Part shown: positions 51,504-60,927 of the stretch, piece after piece
How the letters are laid out: each line of letters begins with the position of its first letter
Numbering within the stretch: the stretch's first letter is position 1
Assembly: GCA_031411975.1 (NCBI GenBank)
Contig: JANOCB010000054.1
Span: forward strand, 62,001 to 126,000
Direction: 5' to 3'
Length of the DNA stretch: 64,000 bases
Source of the DNA: JACMLX01 sp031411975
GTDB taxonomy: Bacteria; Gemmatimonadota; Gemmatimonadetes; Gemmatimonadales; Gemmatimonadaceae
Notes under the pieces: generated by a model
What the model saw: the letters and a program-made list of their open reading frames with translations, nothing else
Databases searched by the model: none
What the model was told of the DNA's origin: nothing
Position numbers and translations under genes: made by a program

Positions 51504-52440
51504 GGCGCGCCCCACGCCACTGGGTGTTCCGACGACCCGGCTTCCGCTGTTTCACGCGGCCCGGGGCAAGGTGCGTGATGTGTACGAGGTGGACGATGAC
51601 CGCCTGCTGCTGGTCGCGACCGATCGAGTCAGTGCGTTCGACGTCGTGATGAAGGAGGCGGTGCCGTACAAGGGCATCGTCCTGACGCAGCTCACGGCGT
51701 GGTGGCTGTCGCAGCTCGAGTCGGAGGTCGCGCATCACATGATCACCGCCGACGCGCATGCGATCGTCCGGGAGGTGCCGGAGCTTGCGCCACACCTGTC
51801 GACGATCGCCGGACGCGCGATGCTGGTGAAGCGGGCGCAGATCTTTCCGATCGAGTGCGTGATCCGCGGGTACATCAGTGGATCGGCGTGGAAGGAATAT
51901 CAGGCACAGGGCACGCTCGCTGGCGAGACGCTGCCCGCAGGGCTGGTCGAGAGTGACACGCTGGTGCCGGCGATCTTCTCACCGGCAACCAAGGCCGTCA
52001 CGGGCCACGATGAGAACATCACCGTGGAGCGGATGCGTGCGGTGGTCGGCGAGGCACACACGCGCGAGCTCGAGGAGCTGACGCGCCTCGTGTACGAGCG
52101 GGGGCGGACCGTGGCGGCAGAGCGCGGCATCATCATCGCCGATACGAAGTTCGAGTTCGGCGTATGGCGTGATCGCATCATCCTGTGCGACGAGGTGCTG
52201 ACGCCCGATTCGTCGCGCTTCTGGCCGGCGGACGGGTATGCGGCCGGTGGTCCGCAGCCGAGCTTCGACAAGCAGCCCCTGCGTGACTGGCTGCATCAGG
52301 AGAAGCTGGCCGGCCGCTGGAACGGCGAGGCACCGCCGCCGCCACTGCCCGAGCATGTCGTCGAGGCGACGAGTCTGCGCTACCTGGACGCGTACCGACG
52401 CATCACGGGCCGCGCACTCGACCTGACGCAATTCTCATGA
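51496..52440 (+). CDS. purC: SAICAR synthetase
   Basis: 314 residues from GTG 51496, overlapping purB by 8 bp; no ATG is available nearby and VFEARPTPLGVPTTRLPLFH leads straight into the domain. It ligates aspartate to CAIR with ATP. Blocks: ARGKVRDVYEVDDDRLLLVA, DRVSAFDVVMKEAVPYKG, IECVIRGYISGSAWKEYQ, IIADTKFEFGVWRDRIILCD and DEVLTPDSSRFWPADGY. Its extended form, about 300 residues, matches the yeast-like PurC. It ends in ATGA with the next small gene. Confidence 0.95.
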   Translation: MFEARPTPLGVPTTRLPLFHAARGKVRDVYEVDDDRLLLVATDRVSAFDVVMKEAVPYKGIVLTQLTAWWLSQLESEVAHHMITADAHAIVREVPELAPHLSTIAGRAMLVKRAQIFPIECVIRGYISGSAWKEYQAQGTLAGETLPAGLVESDTLVPAIFSPATKAVTGHDENITVERMRAVVGEAHTRELEELTRLVYERGRTVAAERGIIIADTKFEFGVWRDRIILCDEVLTPDSSRFWPADGYAAGGPQPSFDKQPLRDWLHQEKLAGRWNGEAPPPPLPEHVVEATSLRYLDAYRRITGRALDLTQFS

Positions 52441-52625
52441 CGTTCCTCCGGTCCGGCTACCCGATGATGGCGCTCACGGGCGCAAGTGCCGTCGTCGTGC
52501 TGGCGGTGTCGGTGTGGCGACGCAACTGGTCACTCTGGCTGCTCGGCTTTGCCCTGTTCGCACTGGCGATCGTCGTGGCGTTCTCCTACCGGGTGCCGGT
52601 GAGTGCCACGGTGCCGCTGTCATGA
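52437..52625 (+). CDS. 62-residue membrane protein resembling the N-terminus of phosphatidylserine decarboxylase
   Basis: Two membrane helices: MMALTGASAVVVLAVSVW and LWLLGFALFALAIVVAFSYR, then VPVSATVPLS and stop. The start (MTFLRSGYPMM) and the end of the second helix resemble the first 60 residues of the short Psd family, in which a Gly-Tyr/Trp-Pro start is followed by two helices and then FFRDPxR.xP. The decarboxylase part with its LGST-type cleavage site is absent. Psd and PssA genes are often adjacent and pssA follows here, overlapping by ATGA at both ends. A trimmed psd remnant or a new small partner of PssA are both possible; this is inference. Confidence 0.6.
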   Translation: MTFLRSGYPMMALTGASAVVVLAVSVWRRNWSLWLLGFALFALAIVVAFSYRVPVSATVPLS

Positions 52626-53563
52626 GCGCTCAGCCGACTCGTGAGCGGCCGACGGGTATGCGTCGCGCGGTCGTGCTCTTCCCCGGTGGGCTGACACTGG
52701 GGAATCTGTTCTTCGGCATCTTCGCCATGATCAGTGCCAGCCGCGGGGAGTTCGGGCGCGCGGTGCTGTTCATCGTCTGCGGCGGCGTGTGCGACATGCT
52801 GGATGGGCGCGTGGCCCGTGCGACGAACTCCGGTTCGGAGTTCGGCGAACAGCTCGATTCGCTCGTCGACGCGATCTCGTTTGGCCTGGCTCCCGCGATG
52901 ATCACGTACTTCGCCGTGCTCACGCCGACCGAGCCGGGGCGCGACCGCTGGTCGTGGATCCTCGTGTTCTTCTTCTGCATGTGCGCCGTGCTGCGACTGG
53001 CACGGTTCAACATCACCCAGGCGGGTGAGAAGAAGAGCTACTTCGTCGGCTTGCCCAGTCCCGCCGCTGGCGGCACGCTGGCCACGTATCATTGGTTCGC
53101 GCAGACCGAGCTGTATCAGCAGACGATGATCGGCGATCTGCCGTGGCACGAACTCGTCAAGTACCTGATGGTCGGGCTCTCGCTGCTGATGATCAGCAAC
53201 GTGCGCTACCCGGCCTTCCCGCGCACCGGCTTGCGTGACTGGAAAGGCCTGCTGGGCTCGCTCGTCGTCCTGACCTGTTTTGCGGGCGCGATCTTCCTGC
53301 CGCGTGAATTCTTCTTCCCGGCGGGCCTCACGTACGTGGTCGTTGGCCTGGTCGGCACGATCCTGCAGTCACTCAGCGACCGTCCTGATCCTCTGACCGC
53401 CGACGACATGGCGGATGAGCGCGCGACGGCCGCGTCGGATGCCCTGACGGTGGTGGACGCCAACCGCCGTCGCAAGCGTCGCCGCCCCCGCGATGACACC
53501 CCGGTGGTGCCCCCGCCACCGTCCTCCACAACTTCCCGCTCGCTTCCAGAGCCCAGAGAATGA
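52622..53563 (+). CDS. pssA: CDP-diacylglycerol-serine O-phosphatidyltransferase
   Basis: 313 residues from ATG 52622. This integral membrane enzyme makes phosphatidylserine. The CDP-alcohol phosphatidyltransferase signature is complete: CDMLDGRVARATNSGSEFGE followed by QLDSLVDAISFGLAPAMI. About eight membrane segments follow or flank it. The last about 55 residues are unusual: a charged, Pro-rich, apparently disordered cytoplasmic tail (RRRKRRRPRDDTPVVPPPP). It is embedded in a purine run between purC and purS. Confidence 0.93.
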   Translation: MSAQPTRERPTGMRRAVVLFPGGLTLGNLFFGIFAMISASRGEFGRAVLFIVCGGVCDMLDGRVARATNSGSEFGEQLDSLVDAISFGLAPAMITYFAVLTPTEPGRDRWSWILVFFFCMCAVLRLARFNITQAGEKKSYFVGLPSPAAGGTLATYHWFAQTELYQQTMIGDLPWHELVKYLMVGLSLLMISNVRYPAFPRTGLRDWKGLLGSLVVLTCFAGAIFLPREFFFPAGLTYVVVGLVGTILQSLSDRPDPLTADDMADERATAASDALTVVDANRRRKRRRPRDDTPVVPPPPSSTTSRSLPEPRE

Positions 53564-53817
53564 GCCGCTTCCGCGTCAGTGTGCAAATCGTTCCCCGCAA
53601 GGGACTGCTCGATCCCCAGGGCAAGGCCGTGTCCGATGCGCTCCACGCGCTGGGGTTCGCCGATGTCGAGGACACGCGTATCGGTCGCCACATCGTGTTG
53701 GACGTGAAGGCCGACAGCGCCGCGGCGGCCGAGAATTCGGTCAAGGCGATGTGCGACAAGCTGCTCGCGAATCCGGTCACGGAAGACTACGTGATCGCGT
53801 CGACGGTGACGGCGTGA
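53560..53817 (+). CDS. purS: FGAM synthase subunit PurS
   Basis: 85 residues: FRVSVQIVPRKGLLDPQGKA, VSDALHALGFADVEDTRIGR, IVLDVKADSAAAAENSVKAM, and KLLANPVTEDYVIAS. PurS bridges PurL and PurQ in the three-part FGAM synthase of bacteria with small PurL. It overlaps pssA by ATGA and purQ follows at once. Confidence 0.95.
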   Translation: MSRFRVSVQIVPRKGLLDPQGKAVSDALHALGFADVEDTRIGRHIVLDVKADSAAAAENSVKAMCDKLLANPVTEDYVIASTVTA

Positions 53818-53819
53818 GC

Positions 53820-54512
53820 ATGAAGTTCGGCATCGTCACCTTCCCGGGCTCGAACTGTGATGTGGATGCGCTCCATGCGGTCACTGACCAGCTCGGACAG
53901 ACGGCCGTCTCACTCTGGCATCGCGACCATGACATCCAGGGATGTGACGTCCTGATCCTGCCGGGTGGTTTCAGCTATGGCGACGCACTGCGCGCAGGTG
54001 CCATCGCGCGGTTCAGCCCGATCATGCAGGAAGTGAAGGCACACGCGGAACGGGGCGCACCGGTGATCGGCATCTGCAACGGATTTCAGATTCTCTGTGA
54101 ATCTCACCTGCTGCCCGGCGCCCTGATGCGGAATGCGGGCCTGAAGTTCATCTGCGACTGGGTGCACCTGCGGGTGGAGGGCACGGCACCGCTGTACCTG
54201 AGCGGGTATACGTCCGGGCAGGTCCTGCGCATTCCGATCGCGCACGGTGAGGGTCGCTTCGTCGCTGACGATGCGACACTCGACACGCTCGAACAGTCGG
54301 GTCAGGTGGTGTTCCGGTACTGTGAGGCAGACGGCACCGTGTCTGCCGGCGCGAATCCGAATGGTGCCGCACGCAGCATCGCCGGCATCACGAATGCCGC
54401 CGGCAATGTCCTCGGCATGATGCCGCATCCGGAGCGTGCCGTGGAGGCCCTGCTTGGGTCCACGGATGGCCTTCCGCTCTTCGAATCATTGCTGGCGAGG
54501 GTCGGCGCATGA
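53820..54512 (+). CDS. purQ: FGAM synthase glutaminase subunit PurQ
   Basis: 230 residues from ATG 53820; GTG 53814, which overlaps the purS stop, is an alternative start. This class I glutamine amidotransferase supplies ammonia to PurL. The nucleophile Cys86 is in PVIGICNGFQIL, and His/Glu of the triad are in LGMMPHPERAVEALLG. FPGSNCDVDA at the N-terminus and LPGGFSYGDALRAGAIA are PurQ hallmarks. Its stop overlaps purL by ATGA. Confidence 0.96.
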   Translation: MKFGIVTFPGSNCDVDALHAVTDQLGQTAVSLWHRDHDIQGCDVLILPGGFSYGDALRAGAIARFSPIMQEVKAHAERGAPVIGICNGFQILCESHLLPGALMRNAGLKFICDWVHLRVEGTAPLYLSGYTSGQVLRIPIAHGEGRFVADDATLDTLEQSGQVVFRYCEADGTVSAGANPNGAARSIAGITNAAGNVLGMMPHPERAVEALLGSTDGLPLFESLLARVGA

Positions 54513-56797
54513 ACACGACTCCTTCTGCGGTGCAGCCGCGTCCCGGCGATCCGGCGATCACGCCCGCACTCGTCGCCGAACATGGCATCACGCCGTTCGA
54601 GTACGACAAGCTGCTTGGCCTGCTGGGTCGCGAACCGACGTTCACCGAGCTGGGCATCGTCAGTGCCTTGTGGAGCGAGCATTGCTCCTACAAACACTCG
54701 CGACCGGTGCTCAAGACGTTGCCGACCCAGGCGCCGTACGTGCTGCAGGGACCCGGCGAGAATGCCGGCGTGATCAGCGTGGGCGACGGATGGGCAGTGG
54801 CCTTCAAGATCGAGAGCCACAATCACCCGTCGGCGGTCGAGCCGTATCAGGGCGCCGCCACGGGAGTCGGCGGCATCCTGCGCGACGTCTTCACGATGGG
54901 CGCACGGCCGATTGCCATGCTGAACTCGCTCCGGTTCGGCAGCCTCGATACGCCTCGGGTGCGCTGGCTCGTGTCGGGGGTGGTCAAGGGCATCGGTGAC
55001 TACGGCAACTGCATCGGCGTACCGACCGTGGCAGGTGACGTGATGTTCGATCCGGCCTACGAGGGCAACCCGCTCGTGAACGCCATGTGCGTCGGCCTGA
55101 TGCGCGAGGATGAGCTGATCACCGCGAAGGCGCAGGGGGTGGGCAATCCCATTCTCGCCGTGGGGGCGCGCACCGGTCGCGATGGCATCCACGGCGCGAG
55201 TTTCGCCTCCGAGGATCTCAGCGAGGAGAACGAGGCCAAACGCCCGCGCGTGCAGGTGGGTGATCCGTTCACGGAGAAGCTGCTGCTCGAAGCCTCGCTC
55301 GAGCTGATCCGGAGCGGCCACATCGTCGCGATCCAGGATATGGGAGCCGCGGGTCTGACATCGAGCAGCGCCGAGATGGCGGAGCGCGGCGACGTCGGCG
55401 TCGTGATCGACGTGACCAAGGTGCCGGTGCGTGAAGAGGGGATGACACCATACGAAATCCTGCTCAGCGAAAGTCAGGAGCGCATGCTGGTCGTCGCCAG
55501 GCGCGGGCACGAGGAAGAGGCCCGTGCCATCCTCCGCAAGTGGGATCTGCAGGCGGAAGTCATCGGTGAAGTCATCGCCGAGCCCGTGTACCGCGTGGTC
55601 GAGGGTGACCGCGTGGTGGCTGAGTTCCCTGGCAGCCGTCTCGTGACCGAGTGCCCGCAGTACGCCCCCGAAGCGCGCGAGAGCGACGCCATCGTTGCCC
55701 TGCGCTCCCGTGATCCGCACGCGGTCGTCGAACGCCCGGAGGAAGTGGACACGGCGTGGACACTGCGCCACCTGTTGTCGTCGCCGACGATCGCCAACAA
55801 GCGCTGGATCTACCGCCAGTACGATTCACAGGTCCGGACGAGCACCGTCGCCGGTCCCGGTGCCGCTGACGCGGCCGTGGTGCGCCTGCGCGGCACGAAC
55901 AAGGCCCTCGCGCTGAAGACCGACTGCAACTCACGCTACGTGTACCTCGACCCGCGCATGGGTGGCCGCATCGCCGTGGCCGAGGCGGCGCGGAACGTCG
56001 CCTGCACCGGTGGCCGCCCGATGGCCATCACGAACTGCCTCAACTTCGGCAACCCGAAGAAGCCGGAAGTCTTCTTCCAGTTCCGCGAGGCGGTGTATGG
56101 CATGGGCGACGCGTGCCGCGCCCTGGGTACACCGGTCACGGGTGGCAACGTGTCGCTGTACAACGAGAATCCGCAGGGTGCCGTGTTTCCGACGCCAACG
56201 ATCGGCATGGTCGGGTTGATCGAGAACATCGACCATGTCACACGGTCCGCCTTCACGGCGGCCGGTGACCGCATCGTGCTGCTGGGCGAGAACACCGACG
56301 AACTTGGCGCGAGCGAGTACCTGGCGCGTGTGCATGGCCTCACCATCGGCGCCGTCCCGGCGGTCGACCTCGACCACGAGAAGCGGCTCGTCGATGCGCT
56401 GCTGGAGGCCATAGCCAGCGGCGCCGTGCGCTCCGCGCACGACCTCAGCGAGGGCGGCCTGGCCGTCGCGCTGGCGGAGTGCTGCATGGGTGAGCGGGCC
56501 GCGATGCTGGGCGCCGACGTGGACGTGAGCGATCCGTTGATCAGCTCCGCACGCGCGCTGTTGTGGGGCGAGGCGCAGGGGCGGGTCCTCGTCAGCACGG
56601 CGCGTGTCGAGGACGTACTCTCGGTTGCAGCGTCGCATGGCATTGCCGCGAAGGTCATCGGTTCGGTGACCGCGGGGCAGCGACTCGTGATCAGGGCAGG
56701 AGCACGATCTCTCGATACACCGCTGTCGCCACTGGCTGACGCCTACTTCGATGCGATTCCCGCGTTGATGCAGCGCGCAGCCACGGCAACGGCCTGA
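54509..56797 (+). CDS. purL: FGAM synthase large subunit PurL (small-type)
   Basis: 762 residues, the short PurL without glutaminase or PurS parts. It converts FGAR to FGAM using ATP. Blocks: SEHCSYKHSRPVLKTLPTQ, FKIESHNHPSAVEPYQGAA, TGVGGILRDVFTMGARPIAM, and IQDMGAAGLTSSSAEMAERG in the first half. In the second half, LKTDCNSRYVYLDPRMGGRI, NCLNFGNPKKPEV, TPVTGGNVSLYNE and AHDLSEGGLAVALAECCMG are typical. With purS and purQ directly upstream, the complete heteromeric enzyme is encoded together. Confidence 0.97.
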   Translation: MNTTPSAVQPRPGDPAITPALVAEHGITPFEYDKLLGLLGREPTFTELGIVSALWSEHCSYKHSRPVLKTLPTQAPYVLQGPGENAGVISVGDGWAVAFKIESHNHPSAVEPYQGAATGVGGILRDVFTMGARPIAMLNSLRFGSLDTPRVRWLVSGVVKGIGDYGNCIGVPTVAGDVMFDPAYEGNPLVNAMCVGLMREDELITAKAQGVGNPILAVGARTGRDGIHGASFASEDLSEENEAKRPRVQVGDPFTEKLLLEASLELIRSGHIVAIQDMGAAGLTSSSAEMAERGDVGVVIDVTKVPVREEGMTPYEILLSESQERMLVVARRGHEEEARAILRKWDLQAEVIGEVIAEPVYRVVEGDRVVAEFPGSRLVTECPQYAPEARESDAIVALRSRDPHAVVERPEEVDTAWTLRHLLSSPTIANKRWIYRQYDSQVRTSTVAGPGAADAAVVRLRGTNKALALKTDCNSRYVYLDPRMGGRIAVAEAARNVACTGGRPMAITNCLNFGNPKKPEVFFQFREAVYGMGDACRALGTPVTGGNVSLYNENPQGAVFPTPTIGMVGLIENIDHVTRSAFTAAGDRIVLLGENTDELGASEYLARVHGLTIGAVPAVDLDHEKRLVDALLEAIASGAVRSAHDLSEGGLAVALAECCMGERAAMLGADVDVSDPLISSARALLWGEAQGRVLVSTARVEDVLSVAASHGIAAKVIGSVTAGQRLVIRAGARSLDTPLSPLADAYFDAIPALMQRAATATA

Positions 56798-56809
56798 GGA
56801 CATAGCGAC

Positions 56810-58189
56810 ATGTGCGGAATCTTCGGAATCTTCGGCACGCCGGATGCAGCGGCGCTGACGCATCTTGGTCTCTACGCGCTGCAGCATCGCGGTCAGGAGT
56901 CGGCCGGAATCGTGACGGTGGACACCAACGGCGCGGCGCATCCGGTCCGGGCGATGGGGCTGGTGTCGGAAGCGCTGCCGGCGGCGGCGCTCACGCCGCT
57001 GATCGGGGATGTGGCCATTGGGCACACGCGCTACAGCACGGCCGGCAGTTCGACGGTCGAGAATGCGCAGCCGATCATGGCGCGCTTCAAGGGCGGCGTG
57101 ATTGCCCTGGCGCACAACGGCAACCTGACGAATGCGTCGGCGATCCGCGCGGAGCTGGAAGCGCAGGGATCGATCTTCACCTCGACGATGGATTCCGAGG
57201 TGCTCCTGCACCGGCTGGCGCGGTCCAACCATGAGGATCCGATCCAGCGGCTGACCGACGCGCTCGAAGGGGTCGAAGGGGCGTACTCGCTCGTCGTGCT
57301 GATCAACCAGACGTTGCTGGCCGCCCGTGATCCGCGTGGGTGGCGTCCGCTGGTCCTTGGCCGGCTCGGCGACAGCATCGTGGCGACCAGCGAGACCTGT
57401 GCGCTGGACATCGTCAATGCGACCCTGTTGCGCGAGGTCCAGCCCGGCGAGATCGTGGCGATCGAGGCGGGTGAGATCCGGTCGGTACAGGCGTTCGAAC
57501 CGCTCGCGCTCAAGAAGTGCGTGTTCGAGCACGTCTACTTCGCGCGTCCCGACAGCCAGATCTTCGGACACAGCGTGGATCGGGCACGCCGGGCGCTTGG
57601 GCGACAGCTCGCACGCGAGTGCCCGGCCCCGGGCGCCGATCTCGTCTTCGCCGTCCCGGATTCCTCGAACGCCGCGGCGCTCGGCTATGCCGAGGAGAGC
57701 GGCCTGCCGCTCGAACTCGCGTTGATCCGGAATCACTACATCGGGCGCACCTTCATTCAGCCGACGCAGTCGGGCCGCATTGCGAAGGTGAAGGTCAAGT
57801 ACAACGCCGTGCGCGAGGTCCTCGATGGACGAAGCGTCGTGATGATCGATGACTCGATCGTCCGCGGCACGACGACCCGCGGACTGGTGAAGATGATTCG
57901 CGATGCGGGTGCACGGGAGGTGCACATGCGCGTGAGTTCCGCTCCCGTGACGGGCCCCTGCTGGTACGGCATCGACACGCCCCGCAAGGAAGAACTGATC
58001 GCCTCGGCGCGCAGCGTGGAGGAGATCGGGGAGGCGCTCGGTGTGGATACGCTGGGCTACCTCTCGATCGACGGGATGCTTGGCGCGGTGCCGGGTGGTC
58101 CCACTGGATTCTGTGACGCATGCTTCAGCGGGAACTACCCCACCGAAGCTCCTGCGGACCTGGTCAGTGGCCGCGCGTACAGCGCGTGA
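56810..58189 (+). CDS. purF: Amidophosphoribosyltransferase
   Basis: 459 residues. It catalyses the first committed step of purine synthesis, PRPP to phosphoribosylamine. It starts MCGIFGIFG, so Cys2 becomes the N-terminal nucleophile after Met removal and no propeptide is present. Other blocks: LYALQHRGQESAGIV, GHTRYSTAGSS, ALAHNGNLTNA, DSEVLLHRLARS, and the PRPP loop VVMIDDSIVRGTTTRGLVKM. The cysteines that bind an iron-sulfur cluster in Bacillus PurF are not all apparent; one late CDACFSGNYP is. GGA lies a suitable distance before the ATG. Confidence 0.96.
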   Translation: MCGIFGIFGTPDAAALTHLGLYALQHRGQESAGIVTVDTNGAAHPVRAMGLVSEALPAAALTPLIGDVAIGHTRYSTAGSSTVENAQPIMARFKGGVIALAHNGNLTNASAIRAELEAQGSIFTSTMDSEVLLHRLARSNHEDPIQRLTDALEGVEGAYSLVVLINQTLLAARDPRGWRPLVLGRLGDSIVATSETCALDIVNATLLREVQPGEIVAIEAGEIRSVQAFEPLALKKCVFEHVYFARPDSQIFGHSVDRARRALGRQLARECPAPGADLVFAVPDSSNAAALGYAEESGLPLELALIRNHYIGRTFIQPTQSGRIAKVKVKYNAVREVLDGRSVVMIDDSIVRGTTTRGLVKMIRDAGAREVHMRVSSAPVTGPCWYGIDTPRKEELIASARSVEEIGEALGVDTLGYLSIDGMLGAVPGGPTGFCDACFSGNYPTEAPADLVSGRAYSA

Positions 58190-58236
58190 CCGGAACGCCT
58201 CTCCTGCCCCCGTCCCACGTGTCGACTCGCGAAGCG

Positions 58237-60906
58237 ATGACAGACCGCCGTTACGTCTACTTCTTCGGCAATGGCCGCGCGGATGGCACGCGTGAGATGA
58301 AGGCGATCCTCGGCGGCAAGGGGGCCAACCTCGCCGAGATGACGAACATCGGCGTACCCGTGCCCCCCGGGTTCACGATGACCTGCGAACTGTGTGCGAT
58401 CTACCTGCGCGACGGGACCTCTCCCGCCGAGTTGCGTGACGAGGTCGCCCGCAACCTGGTCCGGCTCGAGGAGGTCTCCGGCAGGCGCTTCGGCGATGCC
58501 GAGAATCCGCTGCTGGTGTCGGTGCGATCGGGCGGCGCGGTGTCGATGCCGGGCATGATGGAAACGATCCTCAACCTCGGACTCAACGACGTCACGGTGG
58601 AGGGGCTGGCGCGGAACAGCGGGAATGCGCGCTTCGCGTTCGACAGCTACCGGCGGTTCCTGCAGATGTACGGTGACGTGGTGCTCGACGTGCCGATGCA
58701 CAAGTTCGAACACCTGCTGGAGGCCAAGCGGCTGACGCAGGGCGTGGAGAACGACTCGGACCTGAACGAGCAGTCACTGCGCGCACTCGTCGAGGAATAC
58801 AAGCTGGTCGTGCGTCACGCGGTCGGCCGCGAATTCCCGATGGATCCCGTCGAGCAGATGTGGGGCGCCACCGAGGCCGTCTGGCGCAGCTGGATGCTCA
58901 AGAAAGCGGTGGACTACCGCCGCGTGAATGGCATTCCGGACGACATCGGGACGGCCGTGAACGTCGTGGCCATGGTCTTCGGCAACATGGGCAACGACTC
59001 GGGCACCGGCGTCGCGTTCACGCGCGACCCATCCACCGGTGCACGCGAGTTCTACGGCGAGTTCCTGGTGAACGCACAGGGTGAGGACGTCGTGGCCGGC
59101 ATCCGCACGCCACTGCGCATCGAGCACATGGCGGAGATGCTTCCCGGGGCGTACGAGGAGCTGATGAAGACGCAGCTCGCGCTCGAGACGCATTTCCGTG
59201 ACATGCAGGATCTCGAGTTCACCGTCGAGCGTGGCAAGCTCTACCTGTTGCAGACGCGCACCGGGAAGCGCACGGCGGCCGCGGCGCTCCGTATCGCGTG
59301 TGACATGGTCGAGGAGGGCCTGATCGGTACGCAGGAAGCGGTGCGCCGAGTGCCGGCGCACCAGCTGGACCAGCTGCTGCACCCGGTGATCGACACCGGC
59401 CAGCGGGCGCCGGTGATCTGCAAAGGGCTTCCTGCGTCGCCCGGTGCGGCGAGCGGCATCGCCGTGTTCGATGCCGACACCGCGGAACAGCGCGCGAACC
59501 GCGGTGACAGCGTCATTCTGGTGCGTGACGAAACCACGCCGGAGGACTTTCACGGCATGGTGGTCGCGCGCGCGGTGCTGACGGCGCGCGGCGGCATGAC
59601 CAGTCACGCCGCGGTGGTCTGCCGTGGCATGGGCAAGTGCGCGGTGGTCGGCGTGCAGCAGTTGAGCGTGGATGCCGAAGGGCGTCAGTTCAAGTGTGGT
59701 GACACGGTCGTGCACGAAGGCGAGTGGATCACGGTAGACGGCGCCACGGGCAACGTGTACCTCGGTGAGCTGCAGACGGTGCCGAGTGAAGTGATGCGGG
59801 TGATCAACGGCACGATGCGGGCCGAGCAGGCGCCGACGTACCGGGCGTTCCATCAGATGCTCCAATGGGCCGATGGGTCGCGACGGTTGAGCGTCCGCGC
59901 CAACGCCGACACGCCGAAGGATGCCAGGATCGCGAGGGCGTTCGGTGCGGAGGGAATCGGGCTCTGTCGTACGGAGCACATGTTCTTCGAGGGCGATCGC
60001 ATCAATGCCGTGCGCGAGATGATCCTGGCGCACGACGAGTCGGGGCGTCGTCGCGCGCTGGCCAAACTGCTGCCGATGCAGCGTGGCGACTTCGAGGCGA
60101 TCTTCGAGGCGATGAACGGGTTCCCGGTGAACATCCGCCTGCTCGATCCGCCGTTGCACGAATTCCTCCCGCACGGGGGTGAAGAAACGAAGATGCTGGC
60201 GCGTCAGCTCGGCGTGTCACGCGAGGAACTCCTTCGTGTCGTCGATGCGCTGCGTGAGACGAATCCGATGCTGGGGCATCGCGGTGCGCGACTCCTCGTC
60301 ACGTATCCCGAGATCACCGAGATGCAGGCGCGCGCCATCTTCGAGGCTGCGGTCAAGGCCAAGCGACGCGGTATCGACGTGAAGCCGGAGATCATGGTGC
60401 CGCTGATCATGAGTGCGAAGGAGCTTGCACACCAGCGCACGATCATCGAGGACGTGGCGCGCCAGGTGCTTGGCGGCATGGGTGAACCGGTGGAGTACCA
60501 GATCGGGACCATGATCGAGCTGCCGCGCGCGGCGTTGACGGCGGCAGCGATCGCAGAGCATGCCGAGTACTTCTCGTTCGGCACCAACGACCTCACGCAG
60601 ACGACCCTTGGCCTGAGCCGCGACGACGCCGGGCGCTTCCTGCCACTGTATGTCGAGAACGGCATGCTGGCCGACGATCCGTTCCAGGTGCTGGACGAAG
60701 ACGGCGTGGGCAAGTTGATTCGCATCGCCATCGAATCCGGGCGAAGGACGCGCCCCGGCATGAAGACCGGCATCTGCGGTGAGCATGGTGGTGACCCGAA
60801 GAGCATCGGTTTCGTGCATCGGACCGGCCTCGATTACGTGAGCTGTTCGCCGTTCCGCGTGCCGATCGCGCGACTCGCCGCCGGTCAGGCTGCGCTCAAC
60901 AGCTGA
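58237..60906 (+). CDS. ppdK: Pyruvate phosphate dikinase
   Basis: 889 residues from ATG 58237 (MTDRRYVYFFGNGRADG). It interconverts pyruvate, ATP and Pi with PEP, AMP and PPi. Domains in order: ATP-grasp (LGGKGANLAEMTNIGVPVPP, SVRSGGAVSMPGMMETILNL), the swivelling phosphohistidine domain (TARGGMTSHAAVVCRGMGKC, with the His carrying the phosphate) and the PEP/pyruvate barrel (GIGLCRTEHMFFEGDRI, EYFSFGTNDLTQTTLGLSRD, GICGEHGGDPKSI). TSH matches PPDK rather than PEP synthase. It may be part of the upstream purine run (47-bp gap) or separate. Confidence 0.96.
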   Translation: MTDRRYVYFFGNGRADGTREMKAILGGKGANLAEMTNIGVPVPPGFTMTCELCAIYLRDGTSPAELRDEVARNLVRLEEVSGRRFGDAENPLLVSVRSGGAVSMPGMMETILNLGLNDVTVEGLARNSGNARFAFDSYRRFLQMYGDVVLDVPMHKFEHLLEAKRLTQGVENDSDLNEQSLRALVEEYKLVVRHAVGREFPMDPVEQMWGATEAVWRSWMLKKAVDYRRVNGIPDDIGTAVNVVAMVFGNMGNDSGTGVAFTRDPSTGAREFYGEFLVNAQGEDVVAGIRTPLRIEHMAEMLPGAYEELMKTQLALETHFRDMQDLEFTVERGKLYLLQTRTGKRTAAAALRIACDMVEEGLIGTQEAVRRVPAHQLDQLLHPVIDTGQRAPVICKGLPASPGAASGIAVFDADTAEQRANRGDSVILVRDETTPEDFHGMVVARAVLTARGGMTSHAAVVCRGMGKCAVVGVQQLSVDAEGRQFKCGDTVVHEGEWITVDGATGNVYLGELQTVPSEVMRVINGTMRAEQAPTYRAFHQMLQWADGSRRLSVRANADTPKDARIARAFGAEGIGLCRTEHMFFEGDRINAVREMILAHDESGRRRALAKLLPMQRGDFEAIFEAMNGFPVNIRLLDPPLHEFLPHGGEETKMLARQLGVSREELLRVVDALRETNPMLGHRGARLLVTYPEITEMQARAIFEAAVKAKRRGIDVKPEIMVPLIMSAKELAHQRTIIEDVARQVLGGMGEPVEYQIGTMIELPRAALTAAAIAEHAEYFSFGTNDLTQTTLGLSRDDAGRFLPLYVENGMLADDPFQVLDEDGVGKLIRIAIESGRRTRPGMKTGICGEHGGDPKSIGFVHRTGLDYVSCSPFRVPIARLAAGQAALNS

Positions 60907-60927
60907 CGCTGATCACCCGCAGCCGTC

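Noticed and set aside
55931..57925. 664-residue minus-strand frame opposite purL/purF
   Set aside because: Shadow of two certain purine genes.
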